Below are positions 7,981-17,701 of a stretch of 59,055 nucleotides of DNA, in pieces. The DNA is from Prevotella sp. (GTDB taxonomy: Bacteria > Bacteroidota > Bacteroidia > Bacteroidales > Bacteroidaceae). The notes under the pieces are model-generated. The model did not search any database. It was given only the letters and a program-made list of their open reading frames with translations, and was not told the DNA's origin. Each line of letters opens with the position of its first letter. The first letter of the stretch is position 1. The DNA is taken from assembly GCA_017475005.1 (NCBI GenBank), contig JAFVGI010000052.1, positions 1 to 59,055 of the forward strand. Direction: 5' to 3'. A program made the translations under genes and the position numbers.

Positions 7981-9411
7981 ATGACTACCGATTCCTTTAA
8001 GCAAATAATCCTAGAGCACCTGCATTTTCCTCCTACCGCTGACCAGCGAGGAGCGATGGATGTGTTTACCCGTTTCATTGCCCAAAGGGATGGTATGCCT
8101 GCTATGCTGATGCGTGGTTCTGCAGGAACAGGTAAGACATCTCTTGTAGCAGCAATTGTGAAAACCCTTCAGCAGCTGAAGCAAAAAGTCATCCTGATGG
8201 CTCCAACTGGTCGTGCTGCAAAGGTGCTGGCATTAAGCAGTGATACTCCTGCTACAACTATTCACAGAAAGATATATCGCCAAAAGAGTCTTGGAGGAGA
8301 TTTTAGTCTTGACATAAACCTGCATACAGACACTCTGTTTATTGTTGACGAGGCATCTATGATAAGTACCGAACCTCAGTTAGCAACAGCCGGTATGCCA
8401 ATGTTTCTGGGTAATGGTGGTGGTTTGATAGATGACCTTATCACTTATGTTTATTCTGGCAAGAATTGTCGTCTGATGCTTATAGGAGACACAGCACAGT
8501 TGCCGCCAGTAGGAGAGGACGAGGCTCCAGCCCTACAGAAGGGTGTTATAGAATGTTATGGGTTGAATGTCTTTGAGTATGACATCATGGAGGTGGTGCG
8601 TCAGAAGTCTGTTTCCGGCATACTATGGAATGCTAACCAGATACGTTTCCTCATTACCCACGACTCTGCAACAGAACTTCCCAAGATAAAGTTCTCCGGC
8701 TTTGCAGACATCCAGGTTGTTAATGGCAGCGAACTGATAGAGACTCTTGAAGACAGCTACTATAGGATGGGTATTGACGATACTGTTGTCATTACCCGCA
8801 GCAATAAGCGTGCTACTATATATAATAATGGTATAAGAGTCAGAGTTCTTGACCATGAAGATGCTCTTACTTCTGGTGACAGAATAATGATTGTAAAGAA
8901 CTATTATTTTGATGAGGAAAATCCTCCGATGCCATTTATCGCCAATGGTGACCTTGCTGTTGTACAGAGAGTCACAAACACAAGAGAGTTGTATGGATTG
9001 AACTTTGCAGACCTTACATTAAGTTTTCCTGATTATGATGATGTGGAACTCACTATGACTACAATTCTCGATTGTCTGCAGACAGATTCGCCAGCCCTTA
9101 CAACAGAACAGCAGAAACAACTTTATGATGGCGTGATGGAAGACTATTCAGACCTGCCTCGTAAGGAAGACAGGCTAAAGGCTCTGAAGAAGGATATCTA
9201 TTATACCGCTTTACAAGTGAAATTTGCTTATGCTGTAACATGTCACAAGGCACAGGGTGGACAATGGGGACATGTTTATATTGATCAGGGATATATGACA
9301 GACGATATGCTGACTCCTGATTATATCCATTGGCTTTATACAGCCTTCACCCGAGCAACAGAAAAGCTGTATTTAGTAAACTGGCCAAAGGAACAAACAA
9401 AAGAAGATTGA
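7981..9411 (+). CDS. RecD/Dda-like superfamily 1B DNA helicase
   Basis: A 476-residue ATP-dependent helicase. Walker A is GSAGTGKT (46-53), Walker B is FIVDEASM (near 118), and motif III is LIGDTAQLPPVG. The UvrD-like C-terminal part contains the VTCHKAQGGQW motif and the TAFTRATEKL motif near the end. This is the compact form common in Bacteroidetes and annotated as an AAA ATPase or exodeoxyribonuclease V-like helicase. It lacks the N-terminal domain of full RecD. It likely acts on 5' single-stranded ends in repair or replication. It stands alone on the plus strand, convergent with the FadL-like gene. Confidence 0.85.
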   Translation: MTTDSFKQIILEHLHFPPTADQRGAMDVFTRFIAQRDGMPAMLMRGSAGTGKTSLVAAIVKTLQQLKQKVILMAPTGRAAKVLALSSDTPATTIHRKIYRQKSLGGDFSLDINLHTDTLFIVDEASMISTEPQLATAGMPMFLGNGGGLIDDLITYVYSGKNCRLMLIGDTAQLPPVGEDEAPALQKGVIECYGLNVFEYDIMEVVRQKSVSGILWNANQIRFLITHDSATELPKIKFSGFADIQVVNGSELIETLEDSYYRMGIDDTVVITRSNKRATIYNNGIRVRVLDHEDALTSGDRIMIVKNYYFDEENPPMPFIANGDLAVVQRVTNTRELYGLNFADLTLSFPDYDDVELTMTTILDCLQTDSPALTTEQQKQLYDGVMEDYSDLPRKEDRLKALKKDIYYTALQVKFAYAVTCHKAQGGQWGHVYIDQGYMTDDMLTPDYIHWLYTAFTRATEKLYLVNWPKEQTKED

Positions 9412-9433
9412 AGCAAGTTGCCTCAATCTTCTT
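9401..9433. terminator. Perfect 11-bp stem at the helicase stop codon
   Basis: The last codons of the helicase form AAGAAGATTGA, which pairs with TCAATCTTCTT across an 11-base loop. The stem spans the stop codon, and a second small stem (AGTCC/GGACT) follows near 9450-9463. It lies between two convergent genes and is probably a shared terminator. Confidence 0.7.
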
Positions 9434-9473
9434 GTTTCCTATAGGTCCTATTAGTCCTATTGGACTTATAAGA

Positions 9474-11108
9474 TTAAAATTTATAGCTTAGAGTGCAGTT
9501 AATCTGATGGCGGTTGTTCTTGACTTCCTGCATCACAGTACCATTTTCCTTTATGTCGCCTGTTGGAGTGTCTTTGTCACCAGGATTATACATCTGTCCG
9601 CTTGTTGTAGAGAATGGATGATATTCTCCCTTCTGGCCAATATACTGATAAGCGAGGTCGATGTTGAAATTTTTTGCTACTGTGAATCCAAGACCGAATG
9701 TCAAACGGTTTGTACCTCCCCAGTTGGTGTAGTCATTAGAAGTGAAGTTTGAACTACATTCATAATTTCCATGAGTATGATCATTATAGTCCTTATAGCC
9801 CTCTGCTTTGTCATACATAGGGCTGACATAGTTATAACCCACACGAATGGCAACCTCTGGCACAGGCTTTATTTCAGCACCAAGTTTTAAGGTGTGAACA
9901 CTCTTGAGGGAAGCCTTTGTGTTTGCATTGACAATATAATCGTCACTCCAGCTATCAAATTTTGCATTGATAGCGCTATACTTTGCATAATCGTATGTTA
10001 AACCTAATGCTACGATATTGCCGATGGTGTGACCAAAGGAAACACCGAACTTCCAAGGAGTAGAGATTCTGTAATCAAAACCTATAGGATTTAGAAATTC
10101 GTAATTACTATATCCATTACCTTCTTTTACGAATGTTTTTGTGGCATTTGGATTTGAATCAGTGTAAGTAATAGGCCAAAAATCTTGTGTCAGACGATAC
10201 CATGTTGGGGTATGGATATAAAGACCAATACGAAATGGAGAAGTCTCGATTGGACGCCAGATAGCACCAAATTTTACATTTACGCCAGAACCTGTTATCT
10301 TTCTTTCGTTGACAGTCTCCAAAGCATAAGGATAATTTGCTGTTATAGCATCATAGTCTCCACCAGCATCACCTGTAGGATCAAAATTCAATCCTCTGGC
10401 AATGTTATAGTTGACATACTCATAGTAGTTTGCTCTGCTGCTGTAGTCAACACTCTTTGCACCAATGGTAAGACCGAGGAACCATCTGTTATTGATGTTT
10501 CCGCTGATATTGAAGTCGAACTCGCTGATGTATCCTTCGCTGTCATTCATACCAAAGAACTGAGTACCATAAGGCATGTGCTTAACACCTTGAACATTAT
10601 AGTTGTCATACACCAGGTAATCCATGTTGTTTAATTGCCAAGTGTTAGAATTTATGGCAAGCACAGCCTTTTCGCTAACACTGGAATTACCCAGTTCTCC
10701 CATAGCATTCAAGATCTGGTTGAAGTTTCTGCTCTTTTGGAAGTTAAAACCGAAGTTCAGGTATGAATTCTGGTTTGTCTGCATTGAGAATACTACACCA
10801 GCCTGATTAAGGTCGGCATTAGTCTTACCATCATCGGTATATACACTATTGCTGTACGAGTCCCCTTTCTGTATTGTAGCACCAGCAGAAACACCTATCC
10901 ATGATCTGCGGAACAATCCGACTCCGGCTGGGTTAGTACCCATAGTAGAGATATCAGCACCGAGGGCTTCCATAGCACCACCCATACCAACATATCTTGC
11001 TGTACCATTGAGGTCTTCAGTAGCAAGCTCTGCAGCCTCGTATGTTTCCTGTGCCTGCATGCTGACAGTAATTATGCCCAGACATGCGGTAAAGAATAAT
11101 TTTTTCAT
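9474..11108 (-). CDS. FadL/OmpP1-like outer membrane protein
   Basis: A 544-residue outer membrane beta-barrel with a signal peptide (1-19, ending SMQA). The N-terminal region has YVGMGGAMEALGADISTMG followed by NPAG, the hallmark of the Bacteroidetes OmpP1/FadL-type transporters, often mislabelled hemin receptors. Many alternating strand segments follow, and the last residues INCTLSYKF end in an aromatic as barrel proteins do. The likely role is uptake of hydrophobic compounds; the ligand is unknown. It stands downstream of the secreted Gly/Ser/Arg-rich protein, separated by a heptamer array. Confidence 0.8.
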   Translation of the reverse strand: MKKLFFTACLGIITVSMQAQETYEAAELATEDLNGTARYVGMGGAMEALGADISTMGTNPAGVGLFRRSWIGVSAGATIQKGDSYSNSVYTDDGKTNADLNQAGVVFSMQTNQNSYLNFGFNFQKSRNFNQILNAMGELGNSSVSEKAVLAINSNTWQLNNMDYLVYDNYNVQGVKHMPYGTQFFGMNDSEGYISEFDFNISGNINNRWFLGLTIGAKSVDYSSRANYYEYVNYNIARGLNFDPTGDAGGDYDAITANYPYALETVNERKITGSGVNVKFGAIWRPIETSPFRIGLYIHTPTWYRLTQDFWPITYTDSNPNATKTFVKEGNGYSNYEFLNPIGFDYRISTPWKFGVSFGHTIGNIVALGLTYDYAKYSAINAKFDSWSDDYIVNANTKASLKSVHTLKLGAEIKPVPEVAIRVGYNYVSPMYDKAEGYKDYNDHTHGNYECSSNFTSNDYTNWGGTNRLTFGLGFTVAKNFNIDLAYQYIGQKGEYHPFSTTSGQMYNPGDKDTPTGDIKENGTVMQEVKNNRHQINCTLSYKF

Positions 11109-11122
11109 AGGATATATTTTTT

Positions 11123-11171
11123 ACTTTAAACTCTAAACTATAAACTCTACACTCTGAACTTCACACTTTAC
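11123..11171. repeat. Heptamer array before the FadL-like gene
   Basis: Seven units in register (actttaa, actctaa, actataa, actctac, actctga, acttcac, actttac) run into the stop codon of the gene at 11168-12118. Each unit read on the minus strand begins with TAA, TAG, TGA or a near match. Confidence 0.85.
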
Positions 11172-12118
11172 CTGCGTCTTCCTCCTCCACCAGAGAATCC
11201 ACCTCCGCTGCTGCGCATTCCGCCTCCGCCAGAGAAACCTCCGCTGCTACGCATGCTTCCACCGCCAGAGAATCCACCTCCGCTGCTTCGTGTTGTACCA
11301 ACATTACTGCTTCCGCTTCTGCGCATGCTGCTGGTTGATGTCGTGTTACTGCTGCTGCGTTGGTATGTTGATCCTCCGCTACTTCTCATACCACCTGTTC
11401 CACTATTGATGTTTCCGCTTCTGCGACCATAGCTTGTAGAGCCATTAGAAGAAGGCCTGTTATAAGAACGTCTGCCAGCATCGTTTGTGGTGATCCATCC
11501 ACTTCTGCGACTAGAGCTTGGTGTAACATATCCTCCTCTGTAGCTTCTGTAGCTTCTGTGGTGAACTGGAGTATGTCCCCAATATCTTCCATGCCAGCCT
11601 CTTCCATACCAGCCCCAGCTGCTGTAGTAATATGGCCTCCAGTAATAGCCTGAGTACCAAGGATAGTAGGAATAGCCCCAACGCCAAGACCATGAACCAT
11701 AGTTCCAAGGATCATAATACCAGGAGTCATACCAAGGATAGTAATAATACGGGTCGTTGACCACAACAACTGTAGAGCGATAGCCGTCCCATCGCTTCAT
11801 TTGCATATAGTTCTCAAAGTCATTCATAGATATTGTCACAGAATCCTTATTATAATATGGATCATTTTCTGTACGATATCTGCGATTGTACTCATCAACA
11901 TCACGATCCGAACCGCAATAGTCATTCGGATTGTAAGAATAGTTGTCATCATATGGCTGATAATTCTTATATCCGCCAGAACTATTTGAAGATGATACGG
12001 AATTGCCAACTTTCTGAGCTTTCTGTGAGCCGTCAGATGCAAAATACATATCATCGTCTTGTGCCATTACTTGGCAAGCGACAACTGACAACAGATAACT
12101 GACAATTAACTTTTTCAT
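11168..12118 (-). CDS. Secreted Trp/Tyr-rich and Gly/Ser/Arg-rich protein of unknown function
   Basis: A 316-residue protein with signal peptide 1-20 (VMAQ end). Residues 43-115 are polar and Tyr-rich. Residues 123-182 are extraordinarily rich in Trp and Tyr (YYYPWYDSWYYDPW and more). Residues 200-316 are a Gly/Ser/Arg tail with the repeated unit MRSSGGGFSGGGG (copies near 243, 289 and 301) and an RRR end. No enzyme motif is present. The composition suggests a disordered or surface-adhesive exported protein. It shares the GGMRS motif with the small protein at 4109-4474. A promoter lies at 12147-12154. Confidence 0.7.
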   Translation of the reverse strand: MKKLIVSYLLSVVACQVMAQDDDMYFASDGSQKAQKVGNSVSSSNSSGGYKNYQPYDDNYSYNPNDYCGSDRDVDEYNRRYRTENDPYYNKDSVTISMNDFENYMQMKRWDGYRSTVVVVNDPYYYYPWYDSWYYDPWNYGSWSWRWGYSYYPWYSGYYWRPYYYSSWGWYGRGWHGRYWGHTPVHHRSYRSYRGGYVTPSSSRRSGWITTNDAGRRSYNRPSSNGSTSYGRRSGNINSGTGGMRSSGGSTYQRSSSNTTSTSSMRRSGSSNVGTTRSSGGGFSGGGSMRSSGGFSGGGGMRSSGGGFSGGGGRRR

Positions 12119-12146
12119 AATTACTTGTTTTGTTTGGTTTACGGTG

Positions 12147-12154
12147 CAAAGATA
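12147..12154 (-). promoter_or_regulatory. Promoter -7 element (TATCTTTG)
   Basis: TAnnTTTG match 28 bases before the ATG of the secreted Trp/Tyr-rich protein. Confidence 0.65.
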
Positions 12155-12209
12155 CGATGCTTATCTTGTTTTCAAGAAGAAAATTCCCTAATTCGCTTTA
12201 GGATTTTCC

Positions 12210-13094
12210 CTACAGGCTGTTAGTAAGGTTCAAAACGAGGGAGCACCATTCATTGTCCGTTTTCCTTGATATTTCCTTCATTCCTAAGGTTTCTGCTTTC
12301 TCTAACAACATGGGGACATCCTCTTCATAGAATCCGCTGATAATTAATTTCCCATCCATTGCGAGTACATTATGCAGATGCTCCATATCTTCCAGCAGGA
12401 TGTTTCTGTTGATATTGGCAACTATCACATCGAAGATACCTTCCACATGTGTCAGGATGTTGATATCTCCATGCAACACATCCATCTCCATATTGACACC
12501 ATTCAGCTCTGCATTGTATTTGGTGTTCTCAGCGCTCCATTCATCAATGTCATAGCTCACCACATGTTTCGCTCCACATTTCAGTGCCAGTATTCCCAGT
12601 ATTCCTGTTCCACATCCGCAGTCGAGCACTCTCTTGTCTGTCAGCGGTTGCTCCAGCATTGTTTCTACCATCATGCGAGTTGTCTCGTGGGTTCCTGTTC
12701 CGAAGGCGTTTGTGGCATGTATTCCGATACTGATAGGGGTTGAGAAAGTGGTGCAATCTTCTGTATGTCTGGCATCATATATTGTCACCATATTTTTCAC
12801 ATTGATAGGCTTAAAGCCTTCTTCCTCTTCCCATGTGGCATTCCAGTCCTGATTCTCTATTTCCTCAGTAGAGTAGGAGATGCTCACATCCGGCATCAGC
12901 TGATTCTTTATTACCTCATTAACGACAGCTTCATGATAGTTGTCCTGCTGTATATATCCTATCAGTTGCTTGTCGTTGTATTCGAAGGCATCATAGCCAT
13001 ATTCTCCCAACTCGTCAGCAAGTAAGTCACGAGCTGTCTCTTCTGATTCATGGTCTTTTGCCTCTATGGTAAAAATGGTCTTTAGGTATATCAT
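12210..13094 (-). CDS. prmA: Ribosomal protein L11 methyltransferase
   Basis: A 294-residue SAM-dependent methyltransferase that trimethylates L11. Signature residues are GTGTHETT (near 132) and [12 protein letters not shown] (near 157), followed by [10 protein letters not shown], the NxNR-type substrate motif. Its ATG overlaps the hisC TGA (ATGA at 13091-13094), so it is translationally coupled to the histidine gene although the two are functionally unrelated. Confidence 0.95.
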   Translation of the reverse strand: MIYLKTIFTIEAKDHESEETARDLLADELGEYGYDAFEYNDKQLIGYIQQDNYHEAVVNEVIKNQLMPDVSISYSTEEIENQDWNATWEEEEGFKPINVKNMVTIYDARHTEDCTTFSTPISIGIHATNAFGTGTHETTRMMVETMLEQPLTDKRVLDCGCGTGILGILALKCGAKHVVSYDIDEWSAENTKYNAELNGVNMEMDVLHGDINILTHVEGIFDVIVANINRNILLEDMEHLHNVLAMDGKLIISGFYEEDVPMLLEKAETLGMKEISRKTDNEWCSLVLNLTNSL

Positions 13095-14131
13095 TTCATA
13101 TCTCTTAATGCTCCAATCAGCTCATTGTTCTCTTCACGTGTTCCAATGGTTATTCGGAGACAGTTATTGCATAGTGAAATTCTTGTTCTGTTACGTACAA
13201 TGATACCTTTATCTACGAGGTAGTCATAAGCCTTCTGTGCATCCTTTACCTTTGCCAGGAAGAAGTTTGCATCTGTAGGATATATCTTCTCGCATATAGG
13301 CAGTTCACCAAAAGCTTCCATAGTCCTTCCTCTTTCCTGCAGCAGTATGTTTATCCACTGTTCTACAGGTTGTGTGTCCTTGAGGCGTTTCATGGCCTGC
13401 TCTTGGGTAAGCATATTTACGTTGTAAGGATATTTCACTTTGTTGAAGATGCCGATAATCTCTTTCTTTGCAAATGCCATTCCCAGTCTTATTGCTGCAG
13501 AACCCCAGGCCTTGCTCATTGTCTGCAATACTATGACATTAGAAGTCTCTGAGTTGATATATCTGCTGAAAGTCTTTTGCTTTGAGAAGTCAATGTAAGC
13601 TTCATCTACTACCACAATGCCATCAAAGTTCTCTATCACCTTTTCTATCTCATCATTATTGATGTTATTTCCTGATGGGTTGTTAGGTGAACAAATCCAG
13701 ATAGCCTTTGTGTTGGCATCACATGCTGCGAGGAGTTTCTCTGCTGTAATCTGGTAGTCCTCATCAAGCATTACATTTCTGTATTCCACATCATTGATGT
13801 TTGCACACACCTCATACATTCCGTATGTAGGGCAGATGGCTACCACATTATCCTTCTTTGGTTCACAGAAACATCTGTAAACCAAGTCTATGGCCTCATC
13901 ACTGCCATTGCCGAGGAAGATATTCTCAGCAGGCACATTCTTCACCTCGCTGAGTTTTTCCTTCAGGTTTTCCTGCAATGGATCAGGATAGCGGTTATAG
14001 GGACCATTGAAGGGATTCTCGTTAGCATCGAGAAACACATGTGCCACATGTCCGCTATACTCATTGCGAGCACTCGAATATGGTGCCAATGACCATATAT
14101 TGGGCCTTACTAATTCTTTAATTGTTCTCAT
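13091..14131 (-). CDS. hisC: Histidinol-phosphate aminotransferase
   Basis: A 346-residue PLP enzyme of histidine biosynthesis that transaminates imidazole-acetol phosphate. It begins with the HisC-type [23 protein letters not shown]-site motifs are [17 protein letters not shown] and [14 protein letters not shown], where the Lys binds PLP. The usual Bacteroidetes neighbour hisB is absent; prmA follows with an ATGA overlap, and hisD is separated from it by three unrelated genes. Confidence 0.9.
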   Translation of the reverse strand: MRTIKELVRPNIWSLAPYSSARNEYSGHVAHVFLDANENPFNGPYNRYPDPLQENLKEKLSEVKNVPAENIFLGNGSDEAIDLVYRCFCEPKKDNVVAICPTYGMYEVCANINDVEYRNVMLDEDYQITAEKLLAACDANTKAIWICSPNNPSGNNINNDEIEKVIENFDGIVVVDEAYIDFSKQKTFSRYINSETSNVIVLQTMSKAWGSAAIRLGMAFAKKEIIGIFNKVKYPYNVNMLTQEQAMKRLKDTQPVEQWINILLQERGRTMEAFGELPICEKIYPTDANFFLAKVKDAQKAYDYLVDKGIIVRNRTRISLCNNCLRITIGTREENNELIGALRDMK

Positions 14132-14201
14132 ATCTTAACTTTTAATTTTTCTCTTTTCACTCTTTGACTTTGTCGATACTCTCAAGTTCTCCCTATAGCG
14201 A

Positions 14202-15395
14202 CTAAGCCTTTCCGCAGGAGCAACCTTGGCTTGTCGCAATTCGGTCGCTTTGGGTGCATTCACTCTTAATTCTCCTCAACGCTTCTTCCAAGCGCTTTCT
14301 TTGTGTGGCGAGGTTTATTCTTATGCATCTGCTGTCACCATACATGGAGCCGCTGTTCACATAAATGTTTTCCTCCTTCAACAGATGATGTGTCATTTTT
14401 ATGCCACTCATTCCTGTCTTTTCCACATTCACCCACATCAGATATGTTCCCTCCAGAGGATAAACCTCCCAGTCGGGTAGGTGGGTTTCGATATATTCTT
14501 TGGCAAAGGCATAGTTGTCATAGATATATCTGTTCAACTGTGTCAGCCATTCTTCTCCTTCTTCGCTGTAGGCAGCCTGCAGTGCTATTACTCCGAAAGG
14601 ATTTACGTCACAAACCTCATTGATGTTTATTGCCTTGTCTATCCTTGTGCGGATATCTTTGTCAGGAGCTATGATATTTGCTATCTGCAGCCCTGCTATA
14701 TTGAAAGCCTTTGAGGGTGATATGCAGGTGGCATAGTTGTTATCTACGGCCACTGTGGCAAAGGGTGTGTATTTTACGTCGATGTCAGGATTTATGAATT
14801 CGCAATGTATCTCGTCAGCAATAACAAATACTCCATGCTTGTGACATATCTCTGCCATTGTTCTCAGTTCTTCCTTACGCCATACATGTCCAGTAGGGTT
14901 ATGAGGATTGCAGAGCAGGAAAACCTTCACCTTTGGGTCTGCACAATGTTTCTCGAAGTCGTCAAGGTTTGCTGGCATTTCTTCTGTTATGCAGTCATTA
15001 TTCCTTATGCTTGAGAAGAAACAGTTATATACAGGAGTCTGTATCAACACCTTGTCGCCTGGCTGTGTCATAGCCTTTATGATAGCAGAAATGGCAGGCA
15101 CCACTCCAGAGGTGTATATAAACCAGTCTCTCTCCATCTTCCATCCATGTCTGCGGGCAAACCAGTTGATGGAGGCTTGGTAATAGGATTCAGGCACCAG
15201 GGTATATCCGAAGCATCCATGCTCCAAACGCTTCTTCAGCGCCTCCATTATGCATGGTGCTGTTTCGAAGTCCATATCAGCCACCCATAGTGCAATACCT
15301 TCTTTACCGTCTTTGGTGGAGGCATCCCAATTGTCCCATTTGTAGCTGTTGGTACCTATGCGGTTTACAATTCTATCGAAGTTGTATTTTTGCAT
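14202..15395 (-). CDS. PatB/MalY-type PLP-dependent C-S lyase
   Basis: A 397-residue fold-type I PLP enzyme of the MalY/PatB family (cystathionine beta-lyase-like). Evidence is WVADMDFETAP near 37-47, NPHNPTGHVW, ADEIHCEF and SPSKAFNIAGLQ, with the PLP-binding Lys. The family cleaves cystathionine or cysteine C-S bonds. The native fold probably ends near EEALRRI. The last 20 residues (KSECTQSDRIATSQGCSCGK) come from spacer-like DNA with heptamer-like units and hairpins, and look like an acquired tail. Its start overlaps the DUF3737 gene by 23 bases. Confidence 0.85.
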   Translation of the reverse strand: MQKYNFDRIVNRIGTNSYKWDNWDASTKDGKEGIALWVADMDFETAPCIMEALKKRLEHGCFGYTLVPESYYQASINWFARRHGWKMERDWFIYTSGVVPAISAIIKAMTQPGDKVLIQTPVYNCFFSSIRNNDCITEEMPANLDDFEKHCADPKVKVFLLCNPHNPTGHVWRKEELRTMAEICHKHGVFVIADEIHCEFINPDIDVKYTPFATVAVDNNYATCISPSKAFNIAGLQIANIIAPDKDIRTRIDKAININEVCDVNPFGVIALQAAYSEEGEEWLTQLNRYIYDNYAFAKEYIETHLPDWEVYPLEGTYLMWVNVEKTGMSGIKMTHHLLKEENIYVNSGSMYGDSRCIRINLATQRKRLEEALRRIKSECTQSDRIATSQGCSCGKA

Positions 15396-16224
15396 TCGCT
15401 GGTTGTTTCTGATTCTCGTCGAAAATTATTTCGCCTACCTTTCCCTCTACTATTATCTCTCCTGATGTCGGGTTCTTGATGCTGTGAACATCGCCTTTGA
15501 TGTTTCCATTTACTGTGGAGTATTCAAACAACAGATTGGCATCATTTCCAAAGGTGCAGTCTTCCATTGTCAAACCATCCACATAGCACAACAACTGTTC
15601 GCCTGTCATGTGACATCTTACGAGTTTTATGTTCTTTGCATACCAGGCAAAGTATTCTCCATTTATCTCGCTGTCATAGATGGTAACATTCTCTGCCTCC
15701 CAGAAGGCATCTTTTGAATTGAGTATGGCATTGTGTATCTCTACATTCTTGGCATACTGGAAGCTGTAGTTTCCGTCTTGGTGATAGTTTTCTATCTTGA
15801 CGTTCTCACAGTGCATTCCCAGATAGTCGCATTCCTTTATCGTGGTATCTTTGATAGTGATGTCCTTGCAGTCCCACAGAGTCTCCAGCCCATGATTAAA
15901 GGTGCAGTGGTCTATCTCTATTCCCTCCATTCGTCGGAACATCTTTGGAGCATCCACGATGCAGTTCTTTATGGTGCAGTCCTTGGAATACCACAGTGAA
16001 GAGCGGGCACTTTCATTGAAGTAGCAGTCATTAATGCGGAAGCCATTATTCTCCCAGAAAACATACTTTCCTTCAAAAGTACATTTCTCGGCTTCGATGT
16101 TGCTGCTCTCCTTGATGCTAGATTCTCCGACGTGGATTGTTACATTCTCCAGTCGCAGATTATGTGAAGCATAGAGCGGCCTTTCACCTCCGTATTCCTT
16201 ATCTTTTATTAATTCATAATGCAT
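15373..16224 (-). CDS. DUF3737 family protein (parallel beta-helix)
   Basis: A 283-residue protein matching DUF3737: YGGERPLYASHNLRLENVTI near the start, then about nine rungs of the kind 'xxIxNCxxD..', each with regularly spaced Ile/Val/Cys, as in a right-handed parallel beta-helix. It has no signal peptide. The function is unknown. The first codons (MHYELIK) and the ATG itself lie within a heptamer array, so the start may have been created or moved by the repeat. It is co-oriented between the MATE transporter and the PatB-type lyase. Confidence 0.8.
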   Translation of the reverse strand: MHYELIKDKEYGGERPLYASHNLRLENVTIHVGESSIKESSNIEAEKCTFEGKYVFWENNGFRINDCYFNESARSSLWYSKDCTIKNCIVDAPKMFRRMEGIEIDHCTFNHGLETLWDCKDITIKDTTIKECDYLGMHCENVKIENYHQDGNYSFQYAKNVEIHNAILNSKDAFWEAENVTIYDSEINGEYFAWYAKNIKLVRCHMTGEQLLCYVDGLTMEDCTFGNDANLLFEYSTVNGNIKGDVHSIKNPTSGEIIVEGKVGEIIFDENQKQPANAKIQLR

Positions 16225-16281
16225 AATGCATAATTCATAATTTCTTAATTCTTAACTCTTAACTCTTAACTCTTAACTCCT
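16212..16281. repeat. Heptamer array spanning the DUF3737 start and the MATE stop
   Basis: Ten consecutive units (attcata, atgcata x2, attcata, atttctt, aattctt, aactctt x3, aactcct) stay in one register. They cover the DUF3737 ATG (16224-16222) and the last codons of the MATE gene (LGVKS and stop). Confidence 0.9.
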
Positions 16282-17666
16282 AATTCCCTTTCGTTTCTGT
16301 CATTTATGTATGACCATCCTCTGGTGCTTAGTCTCAATGTCATTATTAGTCCTCTGAAGCACAGCTCTATTGCCATAGCCAACCAAACGCCTTTCAGGCC
16401 ATATTGTGGCGCCAGAGCCATTGCCAATGAAACGCGTACAATCCAGATGCTGCCAAAGTTCATTATGCTTGGTATGAGAGTCTTTCCTGCTCCTACGAAT
16501 ACTGATGTTGCTATTATTGCAGCAGCGAAGCCCGGTTCAGCCCATGCCTCTATGCGAAGCACATCTGTTCCTAAGGCTATTACCTCTTCGTCAGGAGTTA
16601 TGACACTCATCATCTCTGGAGCGAAAATCCACATCAGCAGTCCCATAAAACCCATTATGCTGACTCCCAGTACCATCGAAATCCAGGCGAAGGAATGCAT
16701 AAAGTCCCTGCGTTCTGCTCCCTTGCTTTGTCCTACGAGGGTGGTGGCAGCTTCTGCAATACCATGACCAGGCATATAGCATAACGACTCTACGTTTATT
16801 CCAAAGGTGTTTGCTGCTATTGCAACTGTTCCGAGAGGGGCTATGATAGAACTTATCATCACCTGTGCCGAACACATCATGCCACGCTCCAGTCCTATTG
16901 GTGCTCCTATTCTGCCAGCTTTCTTCAGTATCTTTATTGTTGGGCGATAAGACGAAGTGGCATCTTGCGTAAAACGCAGATTCTTGTCTATCATCGTCAT
17001 GTTGTATGTCATGCATGTCATAGTGACGAGGTAAGCCATCATCGTTCCGAAGGCAGCTCCTGATATACCCATTCCGCAAGTGAAGATAAAGAGGTAGTTG
17101 AATACCACATCGAGGAAGCACATCTGCACCATCAGCATGCTTGGTGTCTTGACGTTCCCGGAACAGCGCAGGCTTCCCGCTGCGAGGCTGTTGAGCACTA
17201 TCAGCGGCATGCCACAACAGAAGATTGAGAAGTAACGCGTTGACATCTCACATATTCTCTCTGTTGCTCCCAGCCAGTGGGGTAGGAAGGGTGCGATGCT
17301 CAGTCCTATTGCCATCAGCATCATCGAGAAGAGCAGTCCTGATGTCAGTCCTTGTCTTATCACACCTCTGGCGCCTACCACATCGCCTGCTCCTATTCTG
17401 TGGGCCACCTGTACAGAGAATCCTGCAGCAAAGGCAGAGTTAAGACCTCCGAAGAGCCATATTGTTGTTGAAACAAGACCTACTGCTGCTGCTTCGTCTG
17501 TGCTCAGATGTCCCAGCATGGCAGCATCAATAATCTGCATTGCTATGAAAGAGAACTGTGCTATGATAGAAGGAATAGCCAAAAGAACAGTGAGATGTAC
17601 TTTCTGATATAAAGTCATCTCACGTTGCTTATCCCTAACCAGAGCTAACAGTTCGTCCTTCGTCAT
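16266..17666 (-). CDS. MATE family efflux transporter
   Basis: A 466-residue inner membrane protein with about twelve hydrophobic segments in two bundles, typical of MATE/NorM exporters that use H+ or Na+ gradients to expel drugs or cations. Supporting motifs are GLVSTTIWLFGGLNSAF in TM2 and the matching second-half segment with EAATTLVGQSKGAERRD. The substrate cannot be read from the sequence. It is inserted in the his cluster between hisD and hisC with very short spacers, so it is probably co-transcribed. Confidence 0.9.
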   Translation of the reverse strand: MTKDELLALVRDKQREMTLYQKVHLTVLLAIPSIIAQFSFIAMQIIDAAMLGHLSTDEAAAVGLVSTTIWLFGGLNSAFAAGFSVQVAHRIGAGDVVGARGVIRQGLTSGLLFSMMLMAIGLSIAPFLPHWLGATERICEMSTRYFSIFCCGMPLIVLNSLAAGSLRCSGNVKTPSMLMVQMCFLDVVFNYLFIFTCGMGISGAAFGTMMAYLVTMTCMTYNMTMIDKNLRFTQDATSSYRPTIKILKKAGRIGAPIGLERGMMCSAQVMISSIIAPLGTVAIAANTFGINVESLCYMPGHGIAEAATTLVGQSKGAERRDFMHSFAWISMVLGVSIMGFMGLLMWIFAPEMMSVITPDEEVIALGTDVLRIEAWAEPGFAAAIIATSVFVGAGKTLIPSIMNFGSIWIVRVSLAMALAPQYGLKGVWLAMAIELCFRGLIMTLRLSTRGWSYINDRNERELGVKS

Positions 17667-17701
17667 TCAATTATCAATTGTCAATTATCAATTGTCAATT
17701 A
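17667..17701. repeat. Heptamer array filling the hisD-MATE spacer
   Basis: Five units alternate tcaatta and tcaattg, from the base after the MATE ATG to beyond the hisD stop. The final Asn and TGA of hisD are part of the repeat. Confidence 0.9.

Noticed and set aside
11171-11300. Possible CRISPR or satellite from repeated GC-rich units
   Set aside because: The repetition is the in-frame MRSSGGGFSGGGG protein repeat of the secreted protein, with no unique spacers.
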